A stretch of 64,000 bases of DNA, taken from positions 248,001 to 312,000 of the forward strand of contig CBDDKO010000002.1 of assembly GCA_965230275.1 (NCBI GenBank), in the 5' to 3' direction. Position numbers and translations under genes: made by a program. Source of the DNA: JAJRRS01 sp965230275. GTDB taxonomy: Bacteria > Planctomycetota > Phycisphaerae > Phycisphaerales > Phycisphaeraceae. This document shows, in pieces, positions 6,846 to 15,856 of this stretch (within the stretch, counting starts at the first letter, position 1; each line of letters starts with the position of its first letter). A model generated the notes under the pieces. That model had not been told where the DNA came from, ran no database searches, and saw only the letters and a program-made list of their open reading frames with translations.

Positions 6846-7838
6846 TCACCCCGCGGCAAGCGATCCGCCCTGGGCCAGCAGGATCGTGAGGGTGACGGTG
6901 ATCGGGGAGAGCAGGGTCGAGTAGAACACCGTCCGGGCGACGTAGGCCGGGTGGTTGTCGAACTCCATGCATAGCAGCAGGCAGTTGACGGCGGTGGGCA
7001 TCGACGTGCTGATCAGCAGCACTTGTGCGATGGGGCCTGTCCAGCCGAGTGCCGTGAGCAAGATAAACCCGACGACCGGCCCGGCGAGCAGGCGCAGGGC
7101 GACGCTTGTGGCGACAGGGCCCTGTCCGTCTCCGCGATCAACCAGCGCGAGCTGTGCGCCGAGGGTGACCAGCGCGATGACGATAAAGCCATCCTTGGCG
7201 TAGCGGACCGTGTCCCAGAACGGCTGGACGTAGTAGGTTAGATCGTCGGCCTGCGCCCCGAGCATCCGACGCAGGGCGACGGTCAGCAGCGCGGCGGCCA
7301 GGGCGTAGAGCGGGGGGAACTTGATGATATGGGTGAAGTTTTCGCGCCACCGACCGCCGAACTTGCCGGTAGCGAGGACGATGCCGAGGGTAAAGCTGGT
7401 GATGTTCTGCGTGACCAGCACGACGACCTGCAGGCCCATCGCGGCGCTGCTGCCGAAGGCGGTGTTGCGGAACGCCAGTTCCTGGACAGGCAGGCCGACG
7501 TTGCCGGAGTTGTAGAACAGGCTGGTCATCATCATCGCGCGGCGCAGGTTGACCGGGACGCCGCGCAGGCGCGCGACAACATAGGTCAACAACGCCCACA
7601 CCGCCATCGCGCCCAGCGTGAAGCCCACGACACGGAGCACATCCGGCCCGGACAGTGACGAATCCACGACCGCGAAGTAGACCATCCCGGGCACGGTGAC
7701 GTAGAAGTTCATCCGGACCAGCGTCGGCATGTCCAGCCCGAAGCGCTTCTGGACCGCGAAACCGAGTCCCACGAGCAACATGACCGGTACGACGATGAAC
7801 CATGCGATGTGCAGGATGTCCGATACAAACGCCAGCAT
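6846..7838 (-). CDS. Auxin efflux carrier (AEC) family transporter
   Basis: 330-aa inner-membrane protein with about ten hydrophobic segments. AEC features include the N-terminal VVPVMLLVGLGFAVQK, VRMNFYVTVPGMVYF, the conserved SLFYNSGNVGLPV (Asn-Ser-Gly-Asn-x-Gly-Leu-Pro), and a C-terminal bundle with STSMPTAVNCLL. Bacterial members export malate, malonate or other organic anions; the substrate cannot be read here. It is a single gene, convergent with the metallopeptidase-like gene and divergent from the HD-GYP gene. Confidence 0.88.
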   Translation of the reverse strand: MLAFVSDILHIAWFIVVPVMLLVGLGFAVQKRFGLDMPTLVRMNFYVTVPGMVYFAVVDSSLSGPDVLRVVGFTLGAMAVWALLTYVVARLRGVPVNLRRAMMMTSLFYNSGNVGLPVQELAFRNTAFGSSAAMGLQVVVLVTQNITSFTLGIVLATGKFGGRWRENFTHIIKFPPLYALAAALLTVALRRMLGAQADDLTYYVQPFWDTVRYAKDGFIVIALVTLGAQLALVDRGDGQGPVATSVALRLLAGPVVGFILLTALGWTGPIAQVLLISTSMPTAVNCLLLCMEFDNHPAYVARTVFYSTLLSPITVTLTILLAQGGSLAAG

Positions 7839-7927
7839 GGGCTTTAGTGTAGCCGCTGAGTTAATCCGCGCTCGGCTACAACCGATTATCTAGACGTGGC
7901 TTCTGTGTGCAGGGTAGAATCAAACCG

Positions 7928-9313
7928 ATGACAGGCCGAATCACCGGACGCACGATCCTGGTTTCCGCCTTGCTGCTCGGTCAGCTGGTGTGTCTGTTGA
8001 TCGCGCTGCTCTGGTTCGGGGCGTGGCTGGAGCGCGGGATGGGGCAACTGGTCACCCAGCGGATCCTGGATAACTCGAAGCAGATTTCGACGCAGATCGT
8101 TCAGATCGCCCGGCTGATGGATATCCAGGATGTCTCGCCCGGCAGCCCCGATTGGGAACGATTGCAGGCATTGGTTGAAGACACCAAGCTGCCCGGCAAG
8201 GGACGCCTGTGCATCATCCGCGACGGCGACAATGTGTTGTTGTGCCACCCGGCACTCAGGCTGGAGCAGGCGGTGGCGGAGACCGAGTTCGACGGCCTGA
8301 AGGACGAGTTGCAGCACGCTTCTGAGGACGGCCCGGTCACGCTTGCGCCGCAGTGGCGTAAGCTGCCCGATGGTTCGTATCTGCTTGATTCGATCGCGAT
8401 GCCCTGGATCAATGCGCAGGCCGTGGTGCATCAGCCCAAAGAGCCGATTCAGAAAGTGGTGACGGTTTACATCGGTCGGGTGCGTTCGATCGGGACGATC
8501 GTGATGGTGGTGGTTGTGGTCATCAGTGCGCTGGTGAGCATCCTGATTGCACAGCGTTATGAGAGCAGCCTGCAGCAGATCAACCACGGGCTGGAGTCGC
8601 AGGTGGCTCGGCGAAGCGCCGCGCTGCTGCGCAGCCGAGACGCGGTCATCTTCGGGCTGGCCAAGCTCGCGGAATCACGCGACGGCGAGACAGGCGAACA
8701 CCTCGAGCGCATCGCCAAGTACACCGAGGTGCTTGCAAGAAGGATCTCGCAAAACCAGACGCCCGGCGGTGACGAGCGGTGGGTCGAGACGCTCGCATGC
8801 ACGGCGGTACTGCACGATATCGGCAAGGTCGGCATCCCCGACGCGGTGCTGCGTAAGCCGTCATCGCTAACCGATGAAGAGCGCCGGACCGTCGAGCGTC
8901 ACCCGTTCATCGGCGGCGACACGCTGCTGGAGATCAAACGCCGATGGGGCGATGACCCGTTCCTCACGACCGCCAGCCAGGTCTGCCTCGGGCATCATGA
9001 GTGGTGGGACGGCAGCGGGTACCCCTTCAAGCTCAGGGGCGAGGACATCCCGCTGGCTGCACGGATCGTTTCGCTGGCGGACGTCTATGACGCGCTGACC
9101 AGTGAGCGGGCCTACAAAGACGCGATGCCCCACGAGCAGGCCCGTGAGATGATCGCCGAGGCGTCGGGGACGCAGTTCGATCCCATGGTTGTGAAGGCCT
9201 TTCTGGAGGTCGAGGACGAGTTCAAGCGGATCACACAGATGTATCCGGCCGCTGAACCGCCAGAAGCCCCTGATCATCCCATGGTTACAAAACCCCGGTC
9301 CCGGGTCCTCTAG
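7928..9313 (+). CDS. Membrane HD-GYP cyclic-di-GMP phosphodiesterase
   Basis: Degrades c-di-GMP. 461 aa from the ATG at 7928 (a GTG at 7907 adds seven residues). One membrane helix near residues 7-27, an extracytoplasmic sensing region of about 140 residues, a second helix (IGTIVMVVVVVISALVSILI), a short linker, then the HD-GYP domain. Catalytic motifs are complete: GETGEHLERI, HDIGKVGIPD, the ERHP motif, and HHEWWDGSGYP (HHExxDGxGYP), then SLADVYDALTSERAYK. The extracytoplasmic ligand is unknown. This and the PilZ protein at 2.3 kb show that c-di-GMP signalling operates in this organism. Confidence 0.92.
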   Translation: MTGRITGRTILVSALLLGQLVCLLIALLWFGAWLERGMGQLVTQRILDNSKQISTQIVQIARLMDIQDVSPGSPDWERLQALVEDTKLPGKGRLCIIRDGDNVLLCHPALRLEQAVAETEFDGLKDELQHASEDGPVTLAPQWRKLPDGSYLLDSIAMPWINAQAVVHQPKEPIQKVVTVYIGRVRSIGTIVMVVVVVISALVSILIAQRYESSLQQINHGLESQVARRSAALLRSRDAVIFGLAKLAESRDGETGEHLERIAKYTEVLARRISQNQTPGGDERWVETLACTAVLHDIGKVGIPDAVLRKPSSLTDEERRTVERHPFIGGDTLLEIKRRWGDDPFLTTASQVCLGHHEWWDGSGYPFKLRGEDIPLAARIVSLADVYDALTSERAYKDAMPHEQAREMIAEASGTQFDPMVVKAFLEVEDEFKRITQMYPAAEPPEAPDHPMVTKPRSRVL

Positions 9314-9357
9314 GGTGCCGTCAGGCGGCGCGGGGGCTTCATAACGCTCTAAATCTC

Positions 9358-9385
9358 TTGTAAATACGGAATTATGTGGTAGATT
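9358..9385 (+). promoter_or_regulatory. Possible promoter of the DTGA/PEP-CTERM gene
   Basis: TTGTAA (9358-9363), a 16-base spacer and TAGATT (9380-9385) in an AT-rich patch between the HD-GYP stop and the ATG at 9444. Weak match; no other candidate is better. Confidence 0.3.
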
Positions 9386-9443
9386 TGGGGTGTTCGGGGG
9401 TGGTCTTTCACTGTGTCCCTATGAGACTCTCATTGGAGGGGTT

Positions 9444-10901
9444 ATGTCTATTACGTCGCAATATACTCGTCGGCCTCATGTTCTGACGCTGGCAGCGGTC
9501 TGTGCTGTCGGCCTGGCCGGCCCCATGGCGGAGGCCGCGGTGCCGTTGGCGGGGTACCAGCCCCGGATGGCGATCGGGTTGACGACCGAGCAGCAGGACG
9601 ACTTGGATGCGGACTTCTTTGCCGCGACGACGCTTAGCTATCTGAGCAACGGCGTGCCGGGCTCAGCGATGGGCGGGGGACATGTCGATGTCGCTCTGAT
9701 CGACACGGGGGCTCAGGCGCACATCCTGACCGACACCAGCTTCAATGCGTTTAACTTCTCCGGTGCCGGCAAGGTGGGCACGAACGTGTCCGAGGTGACG
9801 GGTGTCGCGGGTTCGGAATTGGTCTCGATTCACGACCCTATCGGGATCTATGCCGCGCCGCTGAGTGAGTTGACTTCGAAGACCGATCCGCTGGGTGTGA
9901 ACACCAGCGCGTTCGTAGGGCAGTACAACACGTCGATCCTGAGCGCCGGGGCGAGTTCGGTCTTGCCCAATGTGGTCGGGATGCCGCTACTGTCGCAGTT
10001 CGCGACCGTGATCAACGTCGAGCAGACGCACCAGGTCACGGTCGCCGGCGAGACGTTTAATTCGCCGCAGGTCGAGCTGCTCCCGTTCGGTGACATCAAT
10101 ATCCCCACGATGCCCCGTTATGCGCCGCTTTTCATGGAGCCGGGCAGCGCGTTCCTGACACCGCCGGCGTTCTTCCCGACGCTGGACATCTTCGGCGGGG
10201 GGTTGTCGGATAACCCGACCTCACCGACCGCAACCCCCGGCGCGTTCTTCCTCAACGCGCGGATGGGTGACGACGGCAATGACATCCCCTGGGACAAGTT
10301 CTTCCTGGATACCGGGGCGCAGATCACCGTTATTTCTGAATCGGTGGCGTTCATGCTGGGCTACCAGGTGGGGGATGCGGAGGACTTCATCGAGGTGCAG
10401 GGCGCCGGCGGGGCGGTCGTGAACGCGCCGGTCATCACGCTGGATTCGGTAGAGCTTTTAACAAGTGACGGCGGGATTACCATGAACAGCGTCCCGGTGG
10501 CGGTGCTCAATGTCCCCGATCCGCGCGACGGTGTGAATCCGGTGCCGGGCATCCTGGGCACGAACCTCTTTAACGACCGCAACATCGTCATCAACCCCGA
10601 GGTCGGCAACGCCTTTGTCGCGATCAGTGATGTCGTATTGGTTGCCGGCGATCTTGATGGCGACGGCTTCGTGGGTCTGAGCGACCTGGACATCGTGCTG
10701 AACAACTGGAACCAGACCGTCACCGAGGGCGACTTCCTCTCAGGCGATCCGACCGGCGACGGGTTCGTGGGCCTAAGCGACCTGGACATTGTGCTGAACA
10801 ACTGGAACGCCGGGACGCCGCCCCCGGCCGCGATCCCTGAGCCGGGGACTGTAGCGCTCCTGCTGGTCGCGGGGTCGGCTGTGCTGCGTCGGCGCGTCTG
10901 A
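9444..10901 (+). CDS. Secreted aspartic-protease-like protein with dockerin-like repeats and PEP-CTERM signal
   Basis: 485 aa, exported and probably surface-anchored or sorted by an exosortase. Order: signal peptide (residues 1-32, ending AEAA); first Asp-Thr-Gly-Ala motif (LIDTGAQAHIL, Asp87); second motif (FLDTGAQITVI, Asp289); a tandem repeat of the type GDxxGDGFVGLxDLD...LNNWN (encoded at about 10650-10810); and a C-terminal IPEP + hydrophobic stretch + RRR PEP-CTERM tail. Two DTGA motifs in one chain suggest an active two-lobed aspartic peptidase rather than a half-enzyme that must dimerise. GGAGGGG two bases before the ATG at 9444 fixes the start. The repeats resemble calcium-binding dockerin type I units. 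Protease activity is inferred. Confidence 0.8.
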   Translation: MSITSQYTRRPHVLTLAAVCAVGLAGPMAEAAVPLAGYQPRMAIGLTTEQQDDLDADFFAATTLSYLSNGVPGSAMGGGHVDVALIDTGAQAHILTDTSFNAFNFSGAGKVGTNVSEVTGVAGSELVSIHDPIGIYAAPLSELTSKTDPLGVNTSAFVGQYNTSILSAGASSVLPNVVGMPLLSQFATVINVEQTHQVTVAGETFNSPQVELLPFGDINIPTMPRYAPLFMEPGSAFLTPPAFFPTLDIFGGGLSDNPTSPTATPGAFFLNARMGDDGNDIPWDKFFLDTGAQITVISESVAFMLGYQVGDAEDFIEVQGAGGAVVNAPVITLDSVELLTSDGGITMNSVPVAVLNVPDPRDGVNPVPGILGTNLFNDRNIVINPEVGNAFVAISDVVLVAGDLDGDGFVGLSDLDIVLNNWNQTVTEGDFLSGDPTGDGFVGLSDLDIVLNNWNAGTPPPAAIPEPGTVALLLVAGSAVLRRRV

Positions 10902-10926
10902 ACAATTCATAGTCGAGAACTAACCC

Positions 10927-10951
10927 GCGTTCGCCGATCGTTGGCGGACGC
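10927..10951. repeat. Hairpin between two secreted-protein genes
   Basis: GCGTTCGCC and GGCGGACGC form a 9-bp stem (one G-T pair) with a 7-base loop. It follows the stop of the DTGA gene by about 25 bases and may end that transcript, but no T-run follows. Confidence 0.4.
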
Positions 10952-10995
10952 TGGTATCATGCTGCGCCGTAATAGCACTTCGAAGGAGGTAAGGC

Positions 10996-12780
10996 ATGTT
11001 CATGTATGCGCGGTTGTGGTGTGTCATCCTGACGATGTTTACTTTGGGCGGTGCCGCCATCGCCGAGGTTTGGCCGGGTTATGAACCGAGCGAGCAGTTC
11101 AACGAGCAGGTCTGCCGGATGGAGATCGAGCCGGGAGTGCGTGCGATCATCATTGCTCCGGCTGTCGAACTAATCGATCCAGCCAAACCGGCGCATGTTG
11201 TCGTCTTCGCCACGCCCAACGGGAACACGGTCGAGCAGACGCTGGGCTGCAGGATGACGGAGGGGCTGGACTGGCACTACGACATCCAGCACATCGCGGC
11301 CCAGCACCGGGCGTACCGCGAGATCAATCAGGACGAAACCGTCGTGCTGGTCTGTGTGCAGACGGATATTAAGAGTTGGCCGACCTGGCGGAAGCGGCAC
11401 GAGGATGACACGGCGCTGATAGAGAAGGTGCTGGACCGGACCATCGACACGATCAAGATCAAGCGGATCGGTCGGGTGACACTGGCGTCTCACTCCGGGG
11501 GTGGGGCGTTTATGTTTGGTGTGGTGGACGGGGCGGGTGAGGCGCTCGATAGCGTCGATCGGATGATCTTTCTGGACTCGAACTATTACTACGACGACGC
11601 CAAGGGGCACGGGGAGACGCTTGCTAAGTGGCTTGCGGACGATGAGGACAGGCGGCTGATCGTGATCGCGTATGACGACCGTGAGGTGACGTACAAGGGC
11701 AAGAAGATCGTCAGCGAGACCGGCGGGACCTACCGGGCGACGCACCGGATGATTGACCGGTTCAAGCAGCACGGCGAAGTATCAAAGGGAACGGTTGGCG
11801 CGTTCGATGCGTATCACGCCTTGGGTGGTCAGGCGCACCTGCTGATCCACCCCAACCGGGAGAACATCATCCAGCACACACGCATGGTAGGTGAGATGAA
11901 CGGGCATCTGTATGCGATGCTATTGGATACGGCTGATCAGGATGAGCTACCCGAGATCGGCGGGCCGCGTGCGTATATGCAGTGGGTCCAGGCGGAGCCT
12001 TACGATGCACAGGGGGCGGTTGGTGAGCGTGGTGAAGGTTTGACGATCCCACCGCGGCCGGAGGATGCGCCGGGGGGACGGGTGTTCATGAAGCGTATCG
12101 AGGCGCTGCCGGCTGATGAGCGCGATATGGCGATCCGAAAGGAGCTGTTACGCGGGAACGTGCCCGGATTCATGCGCCGGTTCGTCACGATCCACACACG
12201 GACGAAGATCGGGGATGACTCGGAGCTCAGCGCGACGTATGACGTGAGCCCGGATTATCTGTGTGTGGGGAGTGATGAGGATTATGTGCGTGTCCCGGTG
12301 ACGCCCATGACGGCACAGGCCGTCGCGGATAGGTTCGGGTGTGCTTTGCCGACACGGAAGATGGTTGATGACATCTACGACCAGGCGGCGGTGAAGCTTG
12401 CGCCACTGCCGCTTACTGAGCAGCGTCAGTCCGTCACATCACTGTTGCAGCACAACGGCCTGATCGAGTGGCAACGGGAAGGGCACGTGTTGGGCAAGCT
12501 GGTCGCGGGGATTAAGAAGGATGTGGTTGTTACGAATCGGTTGAAGGAGAAGCCTGGGCGGGTTGCTATCTACGGCTGGCACCGGCTAAATGGCGAGCCG
12601 ATCCAGCCGCTGTCGACGGTGCATACTGAGAGCTATACCGATTACAGCCACGGGGTGCGATTGATTAAGCAGGCTGTAGGTTTAGGGGATCAAACAGCTA
12701 CCGTAGAGCAGGTCCTTTCCGATCCATCGCTTGCACAGCTGTTAAGTGATGAAGGCGTGATCGAGTCGGCGGGCTATTGA
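10996..12780 (+). CDS. Secreted alpha/beta-hydrolase-fold protein
   Basis: 594 aa. A signal peptide (hydrophobic 8-23, AIAE) shows export. The fold is suggested by a strand and nucleophile elbow VTLASHSGGGAF (S-x-S-G-G, about residue 170), preceded by HVVVFATPNGN and followed by MIFLDSNYYYD, resembling esterase or lipase cores. The C-terminal ~230 residues are not recognised; they include many charged segments and no sorting signal. Start: AAGGAGGT lies 7 bases before the ATG at 10996. It is not an obvious member of a named esterase family, so the substrate is open. It is flanked by PEP-CTERM proteins but has no PEP-CTERM itself. Confidence 0.6.
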   Translation: MFMYARLWCVILTMFTLGGAAIAEVWPGYEPSEQFNEQVCRMEIEPGVRAIIIAPAVELIDPAKPAHVVVFATPNGNTVEQTLGCRMTEGLDWHYDIQHIAAQHRAYREINQDETVVLVCVQTDIKSWPTWRKRHEDDTALIEKVLDRTIDTIKIKRIGRVTLASHSGGGAFMFGVVDGAGEALDSVDRMIFLDSNYYYDDAKGHGETLAKWLADDEDRRLIVIAYDDREVTYKGKKIVSETGGTYRATHRMIDRFKQHGEVSKGTVGAFDAYHALGGQAHLLIHPNRENIIQHTRMVGEMNGHLYAMLLDTADQDELPEIGGPRAYMQWVQAEPYDAQGAVGERGEGLTIPPRPEDAPGGRVFMKRIEALPADERDMAIRKELLRGNVPGFMRRFVTIHTRTKIGDDSELSATYDVSPDYLCVGSDEDYVRVPVTPMTAQAVADRFGCALPTRKMVDDIYDQAAVKLAPLPLTEQRQSVTSLLQHNGLIEWQREGHVLGKLVAGIKKDVVVTNRLKEKPGRVAIYGWHRLNGEPIQPLSTVHTESYTDYSHGVRLIKQAVGLGDQTATVEQVLSDPSLAQLLSDEGVIESAGY

Positions 12781-12794
12781 CTCGATTGACAACG

Positions 12795-12823
12795 AAAAAG
12801 GCGTGGCGCCGAAGCGCCACGCC
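12795..12823 (-). terminator. Rho-independent terminator of the 12849-14294 gene
   Basis: A perfect 10-bp stem GGCGTGGCGC/GCGCCACGCC with a 4-base loop (12800-12823), followed on the minus strand by TTTTT (complement of 12795-12799). It sits between two convergent genes and acts best for the minus-strand gene. Confidence 0.8.
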
Positions 12824-12848
12824 TGCAAGGAAGTTGGGAAGTCGAGAG

Positions 12849-14294
12849 TCAGTGCTGACGGCGGATCAGCAGTGTGCCCGCCAGTCCGAGCAGCGCGGCG
12901 GACGCGGGCTCGGGGATAGCGACGCCGACTGGGGGTAGCGGGGTGCCGGCGTTCCAGTTGTTCAGGACGACGTCCAGGTCTGCCAGGCCGACGAATCCGT
13001 CGCCGTTGGGGTCGGCTGCGGGGTTGCCGGGGGGCACTGCCATGTTCCAGTTGTTCAGGACGATGTCCAGGTCTGCCAGGCCGACGAATCCGTCTCCGTT
13101 GAGGTCGCCTGCGAGGAACAGGTCCAGCGCGTCGAGTTCGTCACCGAAGTTGAACTCAGCGGTGAAGCTGCGGACGGTGGCGAGGCCGAGCGCTTCGGCT
13201 GCGATGTAGAGGCTGGGGGCTGCGCCGGCGACTGTTGGCAGGCTCAGGACGTCGCCCTCCTCGATGGGCACGCCGAAGAGGCTGTCAGGTACGCCGATGA
13301 CGGCTGATCCGCGTCGGACGGAGAAGAGGATGCGGTCGATGTTGGGATCGAACTGTCCGTCGCCGTCGTCCTGCAGGATCAGGGCGTCGAGGTCGTCGGT
13401 GTCGAAGCCGTTGAGGTCGAGTCCGAGGGCGTTGGCCGGGGCGTAGACGACGGGTGCCGCGCCATTGCCGACCAAGTTGACGAGGACGTCGCCGCCGGAG
13501 AAGCCGTTGAACGAGGCGGTGCCGGTGTTGGCGGGCGGGAAGTCAACAGGGTCGGGGAAGTCGGTGTCGAGCGAGAAGTAGACCAGGTTGTTGAGGTCGG
13601 GGACCTGTGTGTTGATGTCCAAGGCGTCGAGGTTGTCGCCTTCGCACCCGATGCCGCAGCCGAAGGGCATGGGTTCGATGAGGCCTAGGCCGGGGAACGG
13701 GGCGGCGGGAGAGGGCAGACCGTTGCCGTCGAGCACGAGTTTATTACCCAAGCCACCACCCACGGGCGGTGGTGTGGTGCGGATGACCGGGCCGTTGTAT
13801 GAATAGACGTCGGCAGCGGCTTCCTGTGCGCCGAAGGCACCTTCACTTAAGACGTCGGGCGGGGCAAACGGCAGGTTCGGATCTCCGGTGGCCCATTCAT
13901 CGACACTGAACATGAGTTCGATGCCGTGGTCGTGGCCGTAGGACAGGGCGTCGATTTCGACCGGGCCCTGGAACAGTCCGAGCCCGCCTGGGTAGGAGCC
14001 GGAAGCGGAGGTGACGCCGGTCACCATCACGCCGGGCAGGGGAATTGCGGCGGCGAGGCTGGGCGTGTTCGGGCCAGGCGGCCCCGGGAGCGATGGTGTG
14101 AGGATCGAGCCTTCATCGATAGTCGTGAGACCCCAGCCGTCGGCGACGCCGTTGAATGGTCCGGACACCCCGGACAAGACGCTCTGCACGTCGATGGAAA
14201 AAGTCGGTCGGATTTGAGCGTGTGTGTTGGGTGTCATGGCCAAAGTTATCGCCGCGACACCGCCAATCATCCCAATGAGATACTGCGCCTTCAT
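12849..14294 (-). CDS. PEP-CTERM protein with dockerin-like repeats
   Basis: 481 aa, no catalytic family recognised. Signal peptide at residues 1-26 (ending THAQ), then a 370-residue region rich in Gly, Pro, Asp and Leu with beta-type strands. Two dockerin-like units GDxNGDGFVGLADLD...LNNWN follow (encoded at about 12940-13110), then the PEP-CTERM tail IPEPASAALLGLAG...RRQH. The start is supported by GGAGG about 8 bases upstream. The sorting signal indicates export through the Sec system and exosortase processing. A strong terminator follows. The body may be a structural surface protein; this is inference. Confidence 0.8.
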   Translation of the reverse strand: MKAQYLIGMIGGVAAITLAMTPNTHAQIRPTFSIDVQSVLSGVSGPFNGVADGWGLTTIDEGSILTPSLPGPPGPNTPSLAAAIPLPGVMVTGVTSASGSYPGGLGLFQGPVEIDALSYGHDHGIELMFSVDEWATGDPNLPFAPPDVLSEGAFGAQEAAADVYSYNGPVIRTTPPPVGGGLGNKLVLDGNGLPSPAAPFPGLGLIEPMPFGCGIGCEGDNLDALDINTQVPDLNNLVYFSLDTDFPDPVDFPPANTGTASFNGFSGGDVLVNLVGNGAAPVVYAPANALGLDLNGFDTDDLDALILQDDGDGQFDPNIDRILFSVRRGSAVIGVPDSLFGVPIEEGDVLSLPTVAGAAPSLYIAAEALGLATVRSFTAEFNFGDELDALDLFLAGDLNGDGFVGLADLDIVLNNWNMAVPPGNPAADPNGDGFVGLADLDVVLNNWNAGTPLPPVGVAIPEPASAALLGLAGTLLIRRQH

Positions 14295-14422
14295 TCTGAG
14301 CCTCCATTATCCGTAAATGAAATATGACAGGCGCCCGAAACATACTTCGGTGTGAGTTGATTCCCTCACGGCGATCAACATGAACACTCCCCTGATCACC
14401 CGCCTCTGATTACGCGCGTATC

Positions 14423-14451
14423 AGTATGCGCCGCATAGTTGGTAAGTACAA
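14423..14451 (-). promoter_or_regulatory. Possible promoter of the 12849-14294 gene
   Basis: On the minus strand: TTGTAC (14446-14451), a 17-base spacer and CATACT (14423-14428), about 130 bases before the ATG. Moderate match. The leader contains GTTGAT...ATCAAC pairing, a possible operator or leader hairpin. Confidence 0.3.
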
Positions 14452-14575
14452 GGGGATTTACGCCATTCTCAAGAAACCGGCACATAATCTTGTTTAGACA
14501 AGTGAATGAAGAGCCGGACGTCCTGAGGTGTGGGTAACTCAGCGGGACCCCGTCTTAGCTCGGTGGGAATTAGGA

Positions 14576-15757
14576 TTATTCCTCGATCAGGTCGCTGTAG
14601 TGCTCTTTGAGCTTCTTGACCTTGGGCACGGCTACGGCGCGGACGTATGGCTGATCGGGGTTGAGCCGGACGTAGTCCTGGTGGTACTGCTCGGCCCTGT
14701 GGAAGTCGTCGAGCGGCTCGAGCGTCGTGGCGATGGGCTCGCTGAACCAGCCGGTGTCGTTGAGCAGGGCGATGTAGGCTTCAGTCGCGGCCTTTTGTGC
14801 ATCATCTGCATAGAACACTGCGGAGCGGTATTGCGTGCCGACGTCGTTGCCCTGGCGGTTGAGTTGTGTCGGGTCATGGGCGACCAGGAAGAACAGCTCC
14901 AGCAGTTTCGTATAGCTGATCTCGGCAGGATCGTAGGTGATGCGGATGACCTCGGCGTGTTCGGTCGCGCCGGCGCTGACCTTGTCGTAGGCGGCGCTGT
15001 CGGCTGATCCGCCGGCGTAACCGCTGACCACGTTCTTGACGCCCTGGAGCGGCTCGAAGACGGCTTCGGTACACCAGAAGCATCCGCCGGCGAAGACCGT
15101 GGTCGCCAGGCCGTCGTCGTTGACGGCGGGTTGATAAGCAAACGGATCGGCGAGGGTGGCCAGATCGTCAGTCGCGGTGAAGTTCAGCGACTCGCTGTTC
15201 AGGCAATGGCGCATGCCGGTCGGCTGTGGACCGTCGTTGAAGACGTGACCGAGGTGGCCGTCGCAACGGGCGCATCTGATTTCGGTGCGGACCATGCCGT
15301 GGCTCTCGTCGCGGTACTCTTTGATGTTGTTTGGGGCGATGGGCTGGAAGAAGCTGGGCCAGCCGGTGCCGGACTTGAACTTGGAGTCAGAGGCATACAG
15401 CGGCAGGCCGCAACCGGCGCAGGCGTAGACGCCTTCCTTCTTGTTGTCCAGCAGCGTGCCGCAGAACGGCCGCTCGGTGCCGGCGTTGCGGAGGATCTTG
15501 TACTGCTCGTCGTCCAGCAGTTCGCGCCACTTGGCGTCGGTTTTGACGACCAGTGGTGAGCGCACCGGGCCGACCAGTTCGCCGTCGGCGTCGAACACGT
15601 GGACATCGACGGAGGCTTCGGTTTCGTAGGGATTGACCATGTTGGCTTCCTGGGCAAAGACGTGCCCTCCCGTCGGCAGTGAGATCATACCTGATCGGAC
15701 CAGATAAACGCCCGCGAGCAACAGGGCCACGATGATAAGCAGGTTGCGTGTATTCAT
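14576..15757 (-). CDS. Peptide methionine sulfoxide reductase MsrB-MsrA fusion, membrane-anchored
   Basis: 393 aa. Repairs oxidised methionine: MsrB acts on the R-sulfoxide, MsrA on the S-sulfoxide. The N-terminus (LLIIVALLLAGVYLV) is an anchor or signal that places the enzyme outside the cytoplasm. MsrB comes first: zinc ligands CAGCG and CARCD, GTGWPSFF, and the catalytic RHCLNSESL. MsrA follows with the catalytic GGCFWCTEAVF and GYAGG, then TYDPAEISY and the VGTQYRS region. The order B-A is the reverse of the common A-B fusion. The C-terminus is basic (PKVKKLKEHY). It probably protects envelope proteins, with reducing power from a thioredoxin-like partner not seen here. Confidence 0.93.
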   Translation of the reverse strand: MNTRNLLIIVALLLAGVYLVRSGMISLPTGGHVFAQEANMVNPYETEASVDVHVFDADGELVGPVRSPLVVKTDAKWRELLDDEQYKILRNAGTERPFCGTLLDNKKEGVYACAGCGLPLYASDSKFKSGTGWPSFFQPIAPNNIKEYRDESHGMVRTEIRCARCDGHLGHVFNDGPQPTGMRHCLNSESLNFTATDDLATLADPFAYQPAVNDDGLATTVFAGGCFWCTEAVFEPLQGVKNVVSGYAGGSADSAAYDKVSAGATEHAEVIRITYDPAEISYTKLLELFFLVAHDPTQLNRQGNDVGTQYRSAVFYADDAQKAATEAYIALLNDTGWFSEPIATTLEPLDDFHRAEQYHQDYVRLNPDQPYVRAVAVPKVKKLKEHYSDLIEE

Positions 15758-15856
15758 AGCACTGGAACTACCAACTACGCTTGATAATTATTCCAGGCAC
15801 GGCGTCGTCCGAAACGCCTAGTGCGCCTCTATTCATAGCGCACAACGGGACTTGGG

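Noticed and set aside
10650..10815. Repeated GDGFVGL DNA as a CRISPR array
   Set aside because: The repeats are in frame within proteins and match dockerin-like protein repeats. There are no spacers of uniform length.
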